Shown here: piece by piece, positions 26,322 to 34,614 of the stretch | Layout of the letters: the number at the start of each line of letters is the position of its first letter | How positions within the stretch are numbered: the first letter of the stretch is position 1 | DNA from: Paenibacillus helianthi | Lineage (GTDB): Bacteria; Bacillota; Bacilli; Paenibacillales; Paenibacillaceae | DNA length: 64,000 nt | Direction of reading: 5' to 3' | NCBI RefSeq assembly: GCF_001909055.1 | Contig: NZ_LVWI01000044.1 | Span: 1 to 64,000 of the forward strand | The notes under the pieces: model-generated | The model's input: the letters and a program-made list of their open reading frames with translations, nothing else | What the model was told of the DNA's origin: nothing | Databases searched by the model: none | Program-made: the position numbers and the translations under genes

Positions 26322-28301
26322 ATGCGATTCCGCCAGGTCCATCTCGATTATCACACCTCCGAAGCGATAACGCCGATCGGAGCCCGTTTTGACCAACAGC
26401 AGTTTCAGGAGATGCTAAAGCTAGGCTGCGTAGATTCGGTTACAGTGTTCTCTAAATGCCATCACGGCTGGAGTTATCATCCGTCGGAGGCGGGGGTGAT
26501 TCATCCCGGGCTGAGCTTTGATTTACTTGGAGCCCAGATCGAGGCTGCACATGAGATCCATGTGAAGACGCCCGTATATCTGTCGGCCGGACTGGATGAA
26601 AGACTGGCCAGACTGCACCCGGAGTGGCTGATCCGCGATGAGAATGACCAAACGAACTGGGTAAAAGGCTTCATGGAACCGGGCTATCACCAGTTCTGCA
26701 TGAACACGCCATACCTGGATATCCTGATTGCACAAACCCGTGAAGTCGTGTCCCGCTATGATCTGGACGGCCTGTTTTTCGATATTGTCGGTGTGCGCAA
26801 ATGCTACTGCCATAGCTGTATAGAGAGCATGCGGCGGGAAGGCGGTGATCCCCGGGATGAAAAGGCGATGCGTACACTCTGGGAGAAAACCTACGCGAAT
26901 TATACGGCAAGAGTGAAAGAAGCGGTTGAGGCGATCAAGCCGGGGCTGCCGATCTTCCATAACGGCGGACACATCGCGCGCGGCCGCCGCGATTTGGCAT
27001 ACATGAACGACCATTTAGAGCTGGAATCATTGCCTACAGGCGGCTGGGGCTATGATCATTTCCCGCTGTCGGCCAGGTATGCGCAGACGCTGGGTCTCGA
27101 TTTTCTCGGGATGACCGGGAAATTCCATACGTCCTGGGGGGAATTCGGCGGGTATAAGCACCCGAATGCGCTCCGTTATGAAACTGCGCTCAGCATCGCC
27201 AATGGTGCGGGATGTTCAATCGGCGATCAGCTGCATCCCGACGGCCATATGGATGAAGCCACCTATGCCCTGATCGGAGAAGCTTACCGCGAGGTTGCGG
27301 ACAAGGAAGCCTGGTGTACTCTGGCGAAGAATGTAGCGGATGTGGCACTTTTGTCGCTTGAGTCGACCGGTGTGCATCCCAAGGCTAAGACGGAGGGCCG
27401 CAGGCCACCATCGGATGCCGGAGCCGTTCGCATTCTGCTGGAGGGGAAAATCCTGTTCGATGTTATCGATAAAGAGCATGATTTTACAGCTTATAAAGTG
27501 TTGATTATGCCCGATTATGTGGCGGTGGATGACGGGCTGTGCGGCAAATTATTGCAGTTCCTGCAAAGCGGCGGTAAAATTCTCGCGACGGGCTGGTCCA
27601 ATCTGGATCCTGAAGGGACGCGGTTCATGATGGATCTCGGAGTACAGTATTCGGGAGTTAATCCATTCCGCCCCGATTATTTCCGTCCTCTGTTCAAGCC
27701 CGGAAGCCTGCAGGAGGCCTCCTTTGTGTTTTATGGGGAGGGACAGAAGATCGGGCTTAACGGCGGAACTGAGCTTGGACGCCGCGAAGATCCTTATTTT
27801 AACCGCGATGGCTTTACGTTCTGCTCCCATCAGCATACGCCTAGCAGCTACGTTAGCGGAGGACCGGGAATGGTGGAGAACGGCAATGGAATCTATATCG
27901 CGTGGAACGTATTTGAAGATTACGCTGCTAAAGGGAGCCTCATTGTGAAGGAAACGGTTCTTTACGCGCTGAATCGGCTGCTTCCTGGCAAGACGCTGCA
28001 TACGAATCTGCCGGCGCAGGGCATTGTTACGCTGCAGGAGCAGAGGGCCGAGAACCGCCTGGTCAATCACCTGCTGTACGCGGCACCAGTCCGCAGAGGC
28101 GAGAGCATCGAAGTGATTGAGGACATTATCCCTGTATACAATGTCGAGGTTTCCGTTCAGACGGAGGGCCTCGTCACCAAGGTGTATCTGGCACCTCAGA
28201 TGACACCGCTCCCCTTTAGCTGTGAGGGCCGGACTGTTCGTTACACAGTACCCGTGCTGGAGTGCCATCAAATGGTGGTCCTCGATTATGAATCGGATTG
28301 A
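26322..28301 (+). CDS. Putative glycosidase, GHL6 type with beta-galactosidase trimerisation-like domain
   Basis: The 659-residue protein has an N-terminal TIM-barrel (about 1-330) of the GHL6/alpha-fucosidase-like kind, including YDLDGLFFDIVG (about 146-157) with a possible catalytic Asp, and a cysteine cluster CYCHSC just after it that could bind metal. The middle part (about 345-560) looks like the GATase-like trimerisation domain of GH42 enzymes. It has no signal peptide. The ribosome binding site GGAAGGG precedes the ATG. It forms an operon with the next gene. Its substrate is not known; the locus suggests a sugar of the same polysaccharide as the lyase and GH88. Confidence 0.8.
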   Translation: MRFRQVHLDYHTSEAITPIGARFDQQQFQEMLKLGCVDSVTVFSKCHHGWSYHPSEAGVIHPGLSFDLLGAQIEAAHEIHVKTPVYLSAGLDERLARLHPEWLIRDENDQTNWVKGFMEPGYHQFCMNTPYLDILIAQTREVVSRYDLDGLFFDIVGVRKCYCHSCIESMRREGGDPRDEKAMRTLWEKTYANYTARVKEAVEAIKPGLPIFHNGGHIARGRRDLAYMNDHLELESLPTGGWGYDHFPLSARYAQTLGLDFLGMTGKFHTSWGEFGGYKHPNALRYETALSIANGAGCSIGDQLHPDGHMDEATYALIGEAYREVADKEAWCTLAKNVADVALLSLESTGVHPKAKTEGRRPPSDAGAVRILLEGKILFDVIDKEHDFTAYKVLIMPDYVAVDDGLCGKLLQFLQSGGKILATGWSNLDPEGTRFMMDLGVQYSGVNPFRPDYFRPLFKPGSLQEASFVFYGEGQKIGLNGGTELGRREDPYFNRDGFTFCSHQHTPSSYVSGGPGMVENGNGIYIAWNVFEDYAAKGSLIVKETVLYALNRLLPGKTLHTNLPAQGIVTLQEQRAENRLVNHLLYAAPVRRGESIEVIEDIIPVYNVEVSVQTEGLVTKVYLAPQMTPLPFSCEGRTVRYTVPVLECHQMVVLDYESD

Positions 28302-28317
28302 ATTGAAAGGATGGAAA

Positions 28318-29454
28318 ATGATGAACTTTGAACCTCTAGCTTCATTTATGGACCGCATCACTTCCTGGCGTATTCCTTGGGCGGAGGTGCTCGTTATGCA
28401 CCGGAATGAAACAGTTTTCCGTTACCGTCAGGGCTACGCGAATCTGGAAGAGAAGACGCCTGTCACTGACCGGCAGTTGATCAACCTTTACTCACTAACG
28501 AAGATTATGACATGTACGGCAGCTCTTCAGCTCGTTGAAAAGGGAGCAATTCATCTGAATGATCCGCTGTCAGACTACCTGCCGGAATTCGCTGATATGA
28601 CCGTGAAGAAGAGACAGCCGGACGGTGAACTTGCATTCGAGAAGGCGGTGAAGCCTATCACCGTGCGCGATCTGTTCACGATGTCGGCTGGCTTCTCCTA
28701 TGATCTCGAAGCACCGTCTATCCGGGATGCAGTGAGAAGCACGGATGGGAAGATGCCGACACGCACCTTCGCGGAGGCGATCGCCAAGGAGCCCCTGCAG
28801 TTCGAGCCGGGTACCCGGTGGAATTACAGTTTGTGTCATGATGTCCTTGCCGCTCTCGTCGAGGCTGTGGACGGCAGACGGTTCGGCACATATATCCGGG
28901 ATGAAATTACCGGACCGCTGGGCATGACGGACACGGGCTTCGATCTCTCGGATGAGCAGCGGGTCCGTCTGGCCCCGCAGTACGAATATAGTGATGCGCT
29001 TGGCAAGCCCATACGTAAGGACGGGAACGGGTACCGGCTCGGAAGCGAATATGAGAGCGGCGGGGCGGGACTGCTGTCTACCGTTAGCGACTATGCTCTG
29101 TTTTTGAACGCGCTGACGAATCAGGGCACAAGCCCGGACGGCGTGCGTATTCTGTCGCCGGCGACGGTGGATCTGATGCGGACCGATCATTTGGTGGGCA
29201 ATATGTGCGGGGACTTTTGCTGGGAGCAGTTGAAGGGTTACGGCTATGGGCTGGGTGTGAGAACCCACATCTCGCAAGCAGAAAGCGGTTCACTCAGCCC
29301 CCTCGGTGAATTCGGCTGGAGCGGTGCGGCAGGATGCCTGGCCATTATTGATCCGGCTTCACAGCTGACGGTCATGTATGCGCAGCATCTGCTGAACAAC
29401 CAGGAGCCTTTTGTACATCCAAGATTGAGAAATATCGTGTATGCCTGCCTGTAA
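28318..29454 (+). CDS. Serine hydrolase, beta-lactamase class C fold (esterase-like)
   Basis: The 378-residue protein belongs to the beta-lactamase-related serine hydrolases. The nucleophile motif S59-L-T-K62 (in LYSLTKIMT) and Tyr170 (in WNYSLC) take the places of the SxxK and YxN motifs. A third motif around FGWSGAAGC replaces KTG. The lack of a signal peptide argues against a true beta-lactamase; esterase or deacetylase activity on an acylated oligosaccharide is possible. AAAGGA lies six bases before ATG 28318, 17 bases after the glycosidase stop, so the two genes are one operon. Confidence 0.88.
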   Translation: MMNFEPLASFMDRITSWRIPWAEVLVMHRNETVFRYRQGYANLEEKTPVTDRQLINLYSLTKIMTCTAALQLVEKGAIHLNDPLSDYLPEFADMTVKKRQPDGELAFEKAVKPITVRDLFTMSAGFSYDLEAPSIRDAVRSTDGKMPTRTFAEAIAKEPLQFEPGTRWNYSLCHDVLAALVEAVDGRRFGTYIRDEITGPLGMTDTGFDLSDEQRVRLAPQYEYSDALGKPIRKDGNGYRLGSEYESGGAGLLSTVSDYALFLNALTNQGTSPDGVRILSPATVDLMRTDHLVGNMCGDFCWEQLKGYGYGLGVRTHISQAESGSLSPLGEFGWSGAAGCLAIIDPASQLTVMYAQHLLNNQEPFVHPRLRNIVYACL

Positions 29455-29497
29455 CTAAACTGCACCTTTTGATCTAAGAAGCCACCAAAAAGTCAGG

Positions 29498-29537
29498 AAA
29501 AGCAGCGACTCTGCCGTTATGGGAGTCGCTGCTTTTT
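29498..29537. terminator. Strong intrinsic terminator
   Basis: A 14-bp perfect stem (29498-29511 with 29523-29536) is flanked by A on the left and T on the right, so it can stop transcripts from both the serine-hydrolase gene and the convergent LacI gene. Confidence 0.9.
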
Positions 29538-29601
29538 GATTGTAATCTACTGCTTAGGGAGCGAAGAATGGGATTCAACCTGAAATAGGGTTCGGTCCAT
29601 T

Positions 29602-30642
29602 CTATATCATATCTGGTGTAGAGTCTCTAAATATGGGGGTTGTATAGATATGAGAGACCTGATAAGGCTGTTCGGGATGGCTGATCCGTGACAGCAGCAT
29701 TTGGGCAGCGGTGCCCCCCATTTCGTTACTGTAAATATGGACGGTGGTCAGATGAGGCTCGATGATCTTTGATTCTGGACTGTTATCAAAACCGCAGACA
29801 ACAATATCCCCGGGAATGGAATGGTTTTGATTTTTAAGTGCTTTCATAAAGCTGACGGCGATGAAATCGTTGGCACATATAAAAGCTGATGGAAGCTGGG
29901 TAATACCCTGCAGCCTTTCATCCGCCCAACTGGGGGTGGAGAAAAAGTACCGATCCTCATCCAGAACACACTGTGAGAGATCCAACCGGATGCCGGCCTC
30001 CGTTAAAGCGCGATTGAACCCCACCCATCTTTCGTTAAAGCTCCGGCAATGGTTAAAGTCCCCGACAAACCCGAACGTATTGTAACCTTCATCAATTAAC
30101 TTCCTCGTAAGCAGATAAGTACTGTGCTCGTTCTCCATCAACAGCACATCCGCTTGAAATTCAGGGTAGCAGACATGAGCAGAACAATCGATGAAGATGG
30201 TTGGAAGTTCAAGGCTTGTAATCAGCTTGCTGTATTCCAGATTGAACAGCTCAATACAGATGATCCCGTCCACATTGGACACATCAAAATTATTGGGAAG
30301 GGATAGCGATTGCTGATCGATATCCCGGATGATGTGAATGGATAAATTATACCCTTCGTCGCTGATGCATTTTTCCAAACCGCTGATCAGGGTCGATCCA
30401 AAATGGGAAGTGTTTGGCAAGTTCTCTGTTAATAAAGCGATGTTTCTGGAGCTCTTAGACAACTTGCTTTCGTCCTCCATAAAGGAAAACTGCTTGTATT
30501 TCATTTCTCTCGCTTGTTTAATGACTTTATTTCTGGTTTCATCGGGAATGCCTATCGTTCCGTTTAAGGCTTTGGAGGCCGTGTTTCTGGAGATTCCCAA
30601 AGCATCAGCGATGTCTTGTATGGTTACCCTATCTCTAGCCAT
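29602..30642 (-). CDS. LacI-family transcriptional regulator of the fructan locus
   Basis: The 346-residue protein has the N-terminal LacI helix-turn-helix and hinge (VTIQDIADALGISRNTASKA) and a periplasmic-binding-like sugar domain ending in a short tail. It lies divergent from the importer, GH32 and fructokinase genes and very likely represses them until a fructan-derived ligand binds. I choose ATG 30642; GTG 30657 is an alternative but has no ribosome binding site. Confidence 0.92.
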   Translation of the reverse strand: MARDRVTIQDIADALGISRNTASKALNGTIGIPDETRNKVIKQAREMKYKQFSFMEDESKLSKSSRNIALLTENLPNTSHFGSTLISGLEKCISDEGYNLSIHIIRDIDQQSLSLPNNFDVSNVDGIICIELFNLEYSKLITSLELPTIFIDCSAHVCYPEFQADVLLMENEHSTYLLTRKLIDEGYNTFGFVGDFNHCRSFNERWVGFNRALTEAGIRLDLSQCVLDEDRYFFSTPSWADERLQGITQLPSAFICANDFIAVSFMKALKNQNHSIPGDIVVCGFDNSPESKIIEPHLTTVHIYSNEMGGTAAQMLLSRISHPEQPYQVSHIYTTPIFRDSTPDMI

Positions 30643-30732
30643 GTATTGTACATTCACCTCTATGTCGTGTTCTTTTCATCGTCTTAACTTCCTTAAATGT
30701 ATAATAGTTTTCTAAAAATAGCAATATTCAAA

Positions 30733-30766
30733 TTTACAAATGAACAAATAATTTTACATTTGTAAA
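30733..30766. promoter_or_regulatory. Paired operator-like sites A (LacI gene side)
   Basis: Two half-palindromic boxes, TTTACAAATGAACA (30733-30746) and TTTACATTTGTAAA (30753-30766), are spaced 20 bases start to start, two helical turns. Together their outer arms form a perfect 10-bp inverted repeat. They are candidate binding sites of the LacI-type regulator. Confidence 0.5.
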
Positions 30767-30901
30767 CTAATCCATGTTCAAAAATAACGTGAAAATAATA
30801 ACTCGTTATGAGTATATCGTGATTAAAATTGCATTTTTACTGCCTGAATTCCTCTTTATATAATTTTTTAATGCGAAATGGACCTTTTTGGAGTCCTTTT
30901 A

Positions 30902-30965
30902 TTGTCAAATGAACAAAAATAATTTTACATATTGTATTGACGCATGGTGAACTCTCTGATAAATT
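30902..30965 (+). promoter_or_regulatory. Operator-like sites B and promoter of the fructan importer operon
   Basis: A second pair of boxes, TTGTCAAATGAACA (30902-30915) and TTTACATATTGTAT (30924-30937), resembles pair A with a 22-base spacing. It abuts a -35 box TTGACG (30937-30942), with a weak -10 TAAATT (30960-30965) after 17 bases. This layout fits repression by the LacI-type protein. Confidence 0.5.
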
Positions 30966-31054
30966 GTAAATGCAGCAGGACTTAAGTTCAGCTGAAACGT
31001 TGGGCTCATATGTGCATCACAAATTAAATGTGTAAAAGAATGGAGGCAAAGGCA

Positions 31055-32008
31055 TTGCAAAACACAATGAAAGCGGATGCTAGAAGTACGGTGCCCAAAT
31101 CTTCGAGCTCCTTATTAAATTTTATGAAGAAACATTACTTTCTTTATTTAATGCTCGCACCGGCGCTAATCCTGACCCTGATTTTTAAATATGGTCCAAT
31201 GTATGGCGCGATCATCGCCTTTAAGGATTTCAGCCCGATCAAAGGAATCATGGGCAGTGAATGGGTAGGTTTTTACAACTTCAACAAGTTTCTTTCTTCC
31301 CCCAATTTTGAAGAGATTTTTATGAATACGCTTAAATTAAGTTTTTTCGGTCTGATTTTGAGCTTTCCCGTTCCCATTCTGCTGGCCTTGATGCTGAATC
31401 AGATCAGGAGGTCTGCTGTCAAAAAGAATATACAGTTGTTTCTGTACGCGCCTAACTTCATTTCCGTAGTGGTTGTGGTGGGTATGCTGTTTATCTTCTT
31501 GTCTCCGACAGGGCCAATCAACCAGATCTTTACCTGGGCTACAGGTGAACCTGTAATGTTCATGTCCCGTCCTGAGTATTTCCGCTGGATCTACATTCTT
31601 TCGGATATCTGGACAAGTGCAGGCTGGGCTTCAATTATCTATGTGGCGGCTCTTGCCAACGTTGACCCTGAGTTACATAATGCTGCGAATCTGGATGGAG
31701 CCAATCTTCTGCAAAGAATACGCCATATTGATCTTCCAACCATTCGCCCGATAATGGCTATTGTGTTTATTCTTGCGGCGGGGGGCATCATGTCGATCGG
31801 ATTTGAAAAGGCTTATCTCATGCAAACGGCAACCAACCTGCCGTCCTCCGAGATCATTCCGACTTATGTTTACAAAATAGGCTTGCAGTCAGGCGATTAC
31901 GCATACTCAGCCGCAGTGGGTTTGTTCAACTCTCTCATCAACGTTGTTTTGCTCATTACGGTGAACTTTATTGTGAAGAAGCTGAATGAGGGCGACGGCC
32001 TTTACTAA
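31055..32008 (+). CDS. ABC fructan-oligosaccharide importer permease, LplB type
   Basis: The 317-residue protein shows six membrane segments and the LplB signature FKYGPMYGAIIAFKDFS. The coupling loop is around ELHNAANLDGANLLQRI. I place the start at TTG 31055, eight bases after GGAGG (31042-31046); longer frames begin at ATG 31028 without a ribosome binding site. It is the first gene of the operon permease-permease-binding protein-GH32-fructokinase, so the cargo is probably short fructans or sucrose-like sugars. Confidence 0.9.
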   Translation: MQNTMKADARSTVPKSSSSLLNFMKKHYFLYLMLAPALILTLIFKYGPMYGAIIAFKDFSPIKGIMGSEWVGFYNFNKFLSSPNFEEIFMNTLKLSFFGLILSFPVPILLALMLNQIRRSAVKKNIQLFLYAPNFISVVVVVGMLFIFLSPTGPINQIFTWATGEPVMFMSRPEYFRWIYILSDIWTSAGWASIIYVAALANVDPELHNAANLDGANLLQRIRHIDLPTIRPIMAIVFILAAGGIMSIGFEKAYLMQTATNLPSSEIIPTYVYKIGLQSGDYAYSAAVGLFNSLINVVLLITVNFIVKKLNEGDGLY

Positions 32009-32025
32009 GAAAGGAGTATCTGTTC

Positions 32026-32907
32026 ATGTTCATAAGACATTCCCGGCTGGACCGCTTTATTCTCGCGCTGAATGCCACGTTCTTGACGCTCGCTGTATTG
32101 GTAGTGGTGCTTCCGCTCGTTTATGTGGTGATTGCATCCTTCATGGACCCATCGGTATTGCTCAGTCATGGATTATCATTCAAAGTTTCGGACTGGTCAT
32201 TAGACGGCTACAAAATGATCCTTACAAATCCGGCTATGATCCGCGGGTTTGGAAACGCTGTTTTTTACTCCGTGGCATTTGCCACACTTACCGTTCTGGT
32301 CTCGATCTGTGCAGGCTATGCCCTGTCGGATGACAGGCTGAAAGGTAGAGGGTTTTTTATGACCTTGTTCATTATCACGATGTTTTTTGGCGGGGGACTT
32401 ATTCCAACTTATCTGCTGGTCAAAAACCTGGGATTGCTTGACACGGTATGGGCAGTGATCATTCCCGGAGCAGTCAACGTATGGAACATTATCCTTTCCA
32501 GAACCTTTTTCAAGAGCGTACCCAATGAATTGAGGGAGGCGGCCAATGTGGACGGGGCATCGGAGATGAGAATTTTCATCGGCATTGTATTGCCACTCTC
32601 GAAACCCATTATCTTTGTGCTTGCTCTTTATGCCTTTGTGGGCCAGTGGAATTCCTACTTTGATGCCATGATATATCTGGATAATCCGAACCTTCATCCG
32701 CTGCAGCTCGTTCTGCGTTCCATCCTAATTCAGAACCAGGTAGATCCTGGTATGATCAGTGATCAGCTGGCGATGGCGGAAATGAAACGGTTGTCTGAAA
32801 TCATCAAATATGCTGCAATCGTTGTTTCCAGTTTGCCGCTCATCATTATGTATCCTTTCTTCCAGAAGTACTTTGAAAAAGGTGTCATGCTCGGTTCCCT
32901 GAAATAG
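32026..32907 (+). CDS. ABC fructan-oligosaccharide importer permease, YtcP type
   Basis: The 293-residue partner permease has six membrane segments and the coupling motif ELREAANVDGASEMRI, and ends FEKGVMLGSLK as is usual for the family. AAAGGAG lies about ten bases before the ATG. It lies 17 bases after the LplB-type gene and before the binding lipoprotein. Confidence 0.93.
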   Translation: MFIRHSRLDRFILALNATFLTLAVLVVVLPLVYVVIASFMDPSVLLSHGLSFKVSDWSLDGYKMILTNPAMIRGFGNAVFYSVAFATLTVLVSICAGYALSDDRLKGRGFFMTLFIITMFFGGGLIPTYLLVKNLGLLDTVWAVIIPGAVNVWNIILSRTFFKSVPNELREAANVDGASEMRIFIGIVLPLSKPIIFVLALYAFVGQWNSYFDAMIYLDNPNLHPLQLVLRSILIQNQVDPGMISDQLAMAEMKRLSEIIKYAAIVVSSLPLIIMYPFFQKYFEKGVMLGSLK

Positions 32908-32967
32908 GGGATGGACTTGAACATAGATACAGATTTGCATTCATCCTACTCAGGAGGTCATGTTTCC

Positions 32968-34581
32968 ATGAAAAAACTGACAAAATCAAAAGTGGTAACC
33001 CAAGCAGCTTCTGCCTCTGTACTTGCCTCTATCCTGTTGCTTACGGCATGCAGCGGTGGCGGCGGAGGAAATGCGGCTAGTAAAGAACAGGACCCAAGCG
33101 GCAAAGTTACCCTGAACTTTATTACGCAAAGCTCCCCCCTGGCACCGGCCGACCCGAACGAAAAGCTGATCAATAAACGTCTCGAAGAAAAAACAAATGT
33201 TCATATCAACTGGAAAAACTTCACCAAAGACGTGTTTGTGGAAAAAAGAAACCTGGCTGTTGCAAGCGGTGATCTCCCTGATGCTATCTTCAATGCTGAC
33301 TATAGTGATTATGAGCTGCTCAAACTTGCTAAAGACGGTACCATTATTCCATTGAACGATCTGATTGAGAAGAATATGCCCAATTTTAAAAAGGTGTTGG
33401 AACAAGCTCCTGAATACAAGAGCATGATCACGGCGCCGGACGGCAATATTTATGCCTTTCCCTGGATTGAAGAGCTTGGTAACGGAAAAGAAAGAATTCA
33501 GGCTGTAGACAGCATGCCCTGGATCAATGTCAAATGGCTGAAAAAGCTGGGCCTTGAGATGCCAAAAACGACGGATGAGCTGAAAAAAGTGCTGATCGCG
33601 TTCAAGACGCAGGACCCGAATGGCAACGGCCAGGCGGATGAAATCCCGCTGTCCTTTATTAACAAGCCGGGCGCGGAAGATCTGGCCTTCCTCTTTGCTT
33701 CCTTCGGACTGGGGGAGAATCCCGATCATGCGGTGGTAAGCAATGAAGGCAAAGTGATATTTACAGCGGCGGATGAAGGCTACAAGAAGGCTGTTTCTTT
33801 TATCAATGAGCTGTATAAGGAAGGACTTATTGATATTGAGGCTTATACGCAGGACTGGAGTACGTATCTTGCCAAAGGGAAGGATCAACGATACGGATTG
33901 TACTTCTCCTGGGATAAGGCTAACATCTCTGGGGCCAACGATACCTATGAAGTGATGCCGCCGCTTGCTGGCCCGGATGGCGAAGTGAATGTAACGAGAA
34001 CCAATGGTCTGGGCCTTGGCCGCGGTAAAATGGTCCTTACGAGCTCCAATAAAAACCTGGAAACGACGGCGAAATGGGTGGATCAGCTGTATGATCCGGT
34101 CCAGTCCGTGCAGGACAACTGGGGCACCTATGGGGATAAAACACAGCAGAACATCTTCAAATTTGATGAAGCCAAAGGCATGCTGACGCATCTGCCCCTC
34201 GAAGGTGCCGCTCCTGTTGAGCTTCGCGAGAAAACAAGTATCGGCGGGCCTCTGGCCGTTCTTGATTCCTACTATGGCAAATATACAACCATGCCGGATG
34301 ATGCCAAGGGCAGATTGGATATTATCAAAAACATCATGGCGCCGAAGATGAAGGCAGAGAACGTAATGCCAAGCGTATTTAATTCGATTGAAGAGCTGGA
34401 CCGCCTGACGACGATTGAAACGGATCTGTTCGCCTACGTTCTCAGAATGCGTACAGAGTGGTACCAGAACGGCAAAGTGGATGAACAGTGGGATGATTAT
34501 CTGAAGGAATTGGACCGACTTGGCCTGCAGGAATGGCTGAAAATTAAACAAGGCGGTTATGACAGAGCAACGAAGAAATAA
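32968..34581 (+). CDS. ABC fructan-oligosaccharide importer, substrate-binding lipoprotein
   Basis: The 537-residue lipoprotein has a signal peptide with lipobox LLTAC (lipid-modified Cys28) and a Gly-rich linker, then a solute-binding fold of the LipO type. I place the start at ATG 32968 because AGGAGG (32952-32957) lies ten bases before it. Unlike the importer at 13733, here the binding protein follows the permeases. Its immediate neighbour is an intracellular GH32, so it should carry fructo-oligosaccharides. Confidence 0.92.
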   Translation: MKKLTKSKVVTQAASASVLASILLLTACSGGGGGNAASKEQDPSGKVTLNFITQSSPLAPADPNEKLINKRLEEKTNVHINWKNFTKDVFVEKRNLAVASGDLPDAIFNADYSDYELLKLAKDGTIIPLNDLIEKNMPNFKKVLEQAPEYKSMITAPDGNIYAFPWIEELGNGKERIQAVDSMPWINVKWLKKLGLEMPKTTDELKKVLIAFKTQDPNGNGQADEIPLSFINKPGAEDLAFLFASFGLGENPDHAVVSNEGKVIFTAADEGYKKAVSFINELYKEGLIDIEAYTQDWSTYLAKGKDQRYGLYFSWDKANISGANDTYEVMPPLAGPDGEVNVTRTNGLGLGRGKMVLTSSNKNLETTAKWVDQLYDPVQSVQDNWGTYGDKTQQNIFKFDEAKGMLTHLPLEGAAPVELREKTSIGGPLAVLDSYYGKYTTMPDDAKGRLDIIKNIMAPKMKAENVMPSVFNSIEELDRLTTIETDLFAYVLRMRTEWYQNGKVDEQWDDYLKELDRLGLQEWLKIKQGGYDRATKK

Positions 34582-34614
34582 AAAATAGATAGTGGAGTAG
34601 AGGAGAGAGCCATA

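Noticed and set aside
28318..29454. True beta-lactamase
   Set aside because: No signal peptide and a degenerate third motif; the setting in a sugar operon points to an esterase-like hydrolase.
32986..34551. A 521-codon minus-strand frame opposite the fructan binding-lipoprotein gene
   Set aside because: The plus strand has a signal peptide, lipobox, ribosome binding site and operon context; the antisense frame has none of these and resembles no family.
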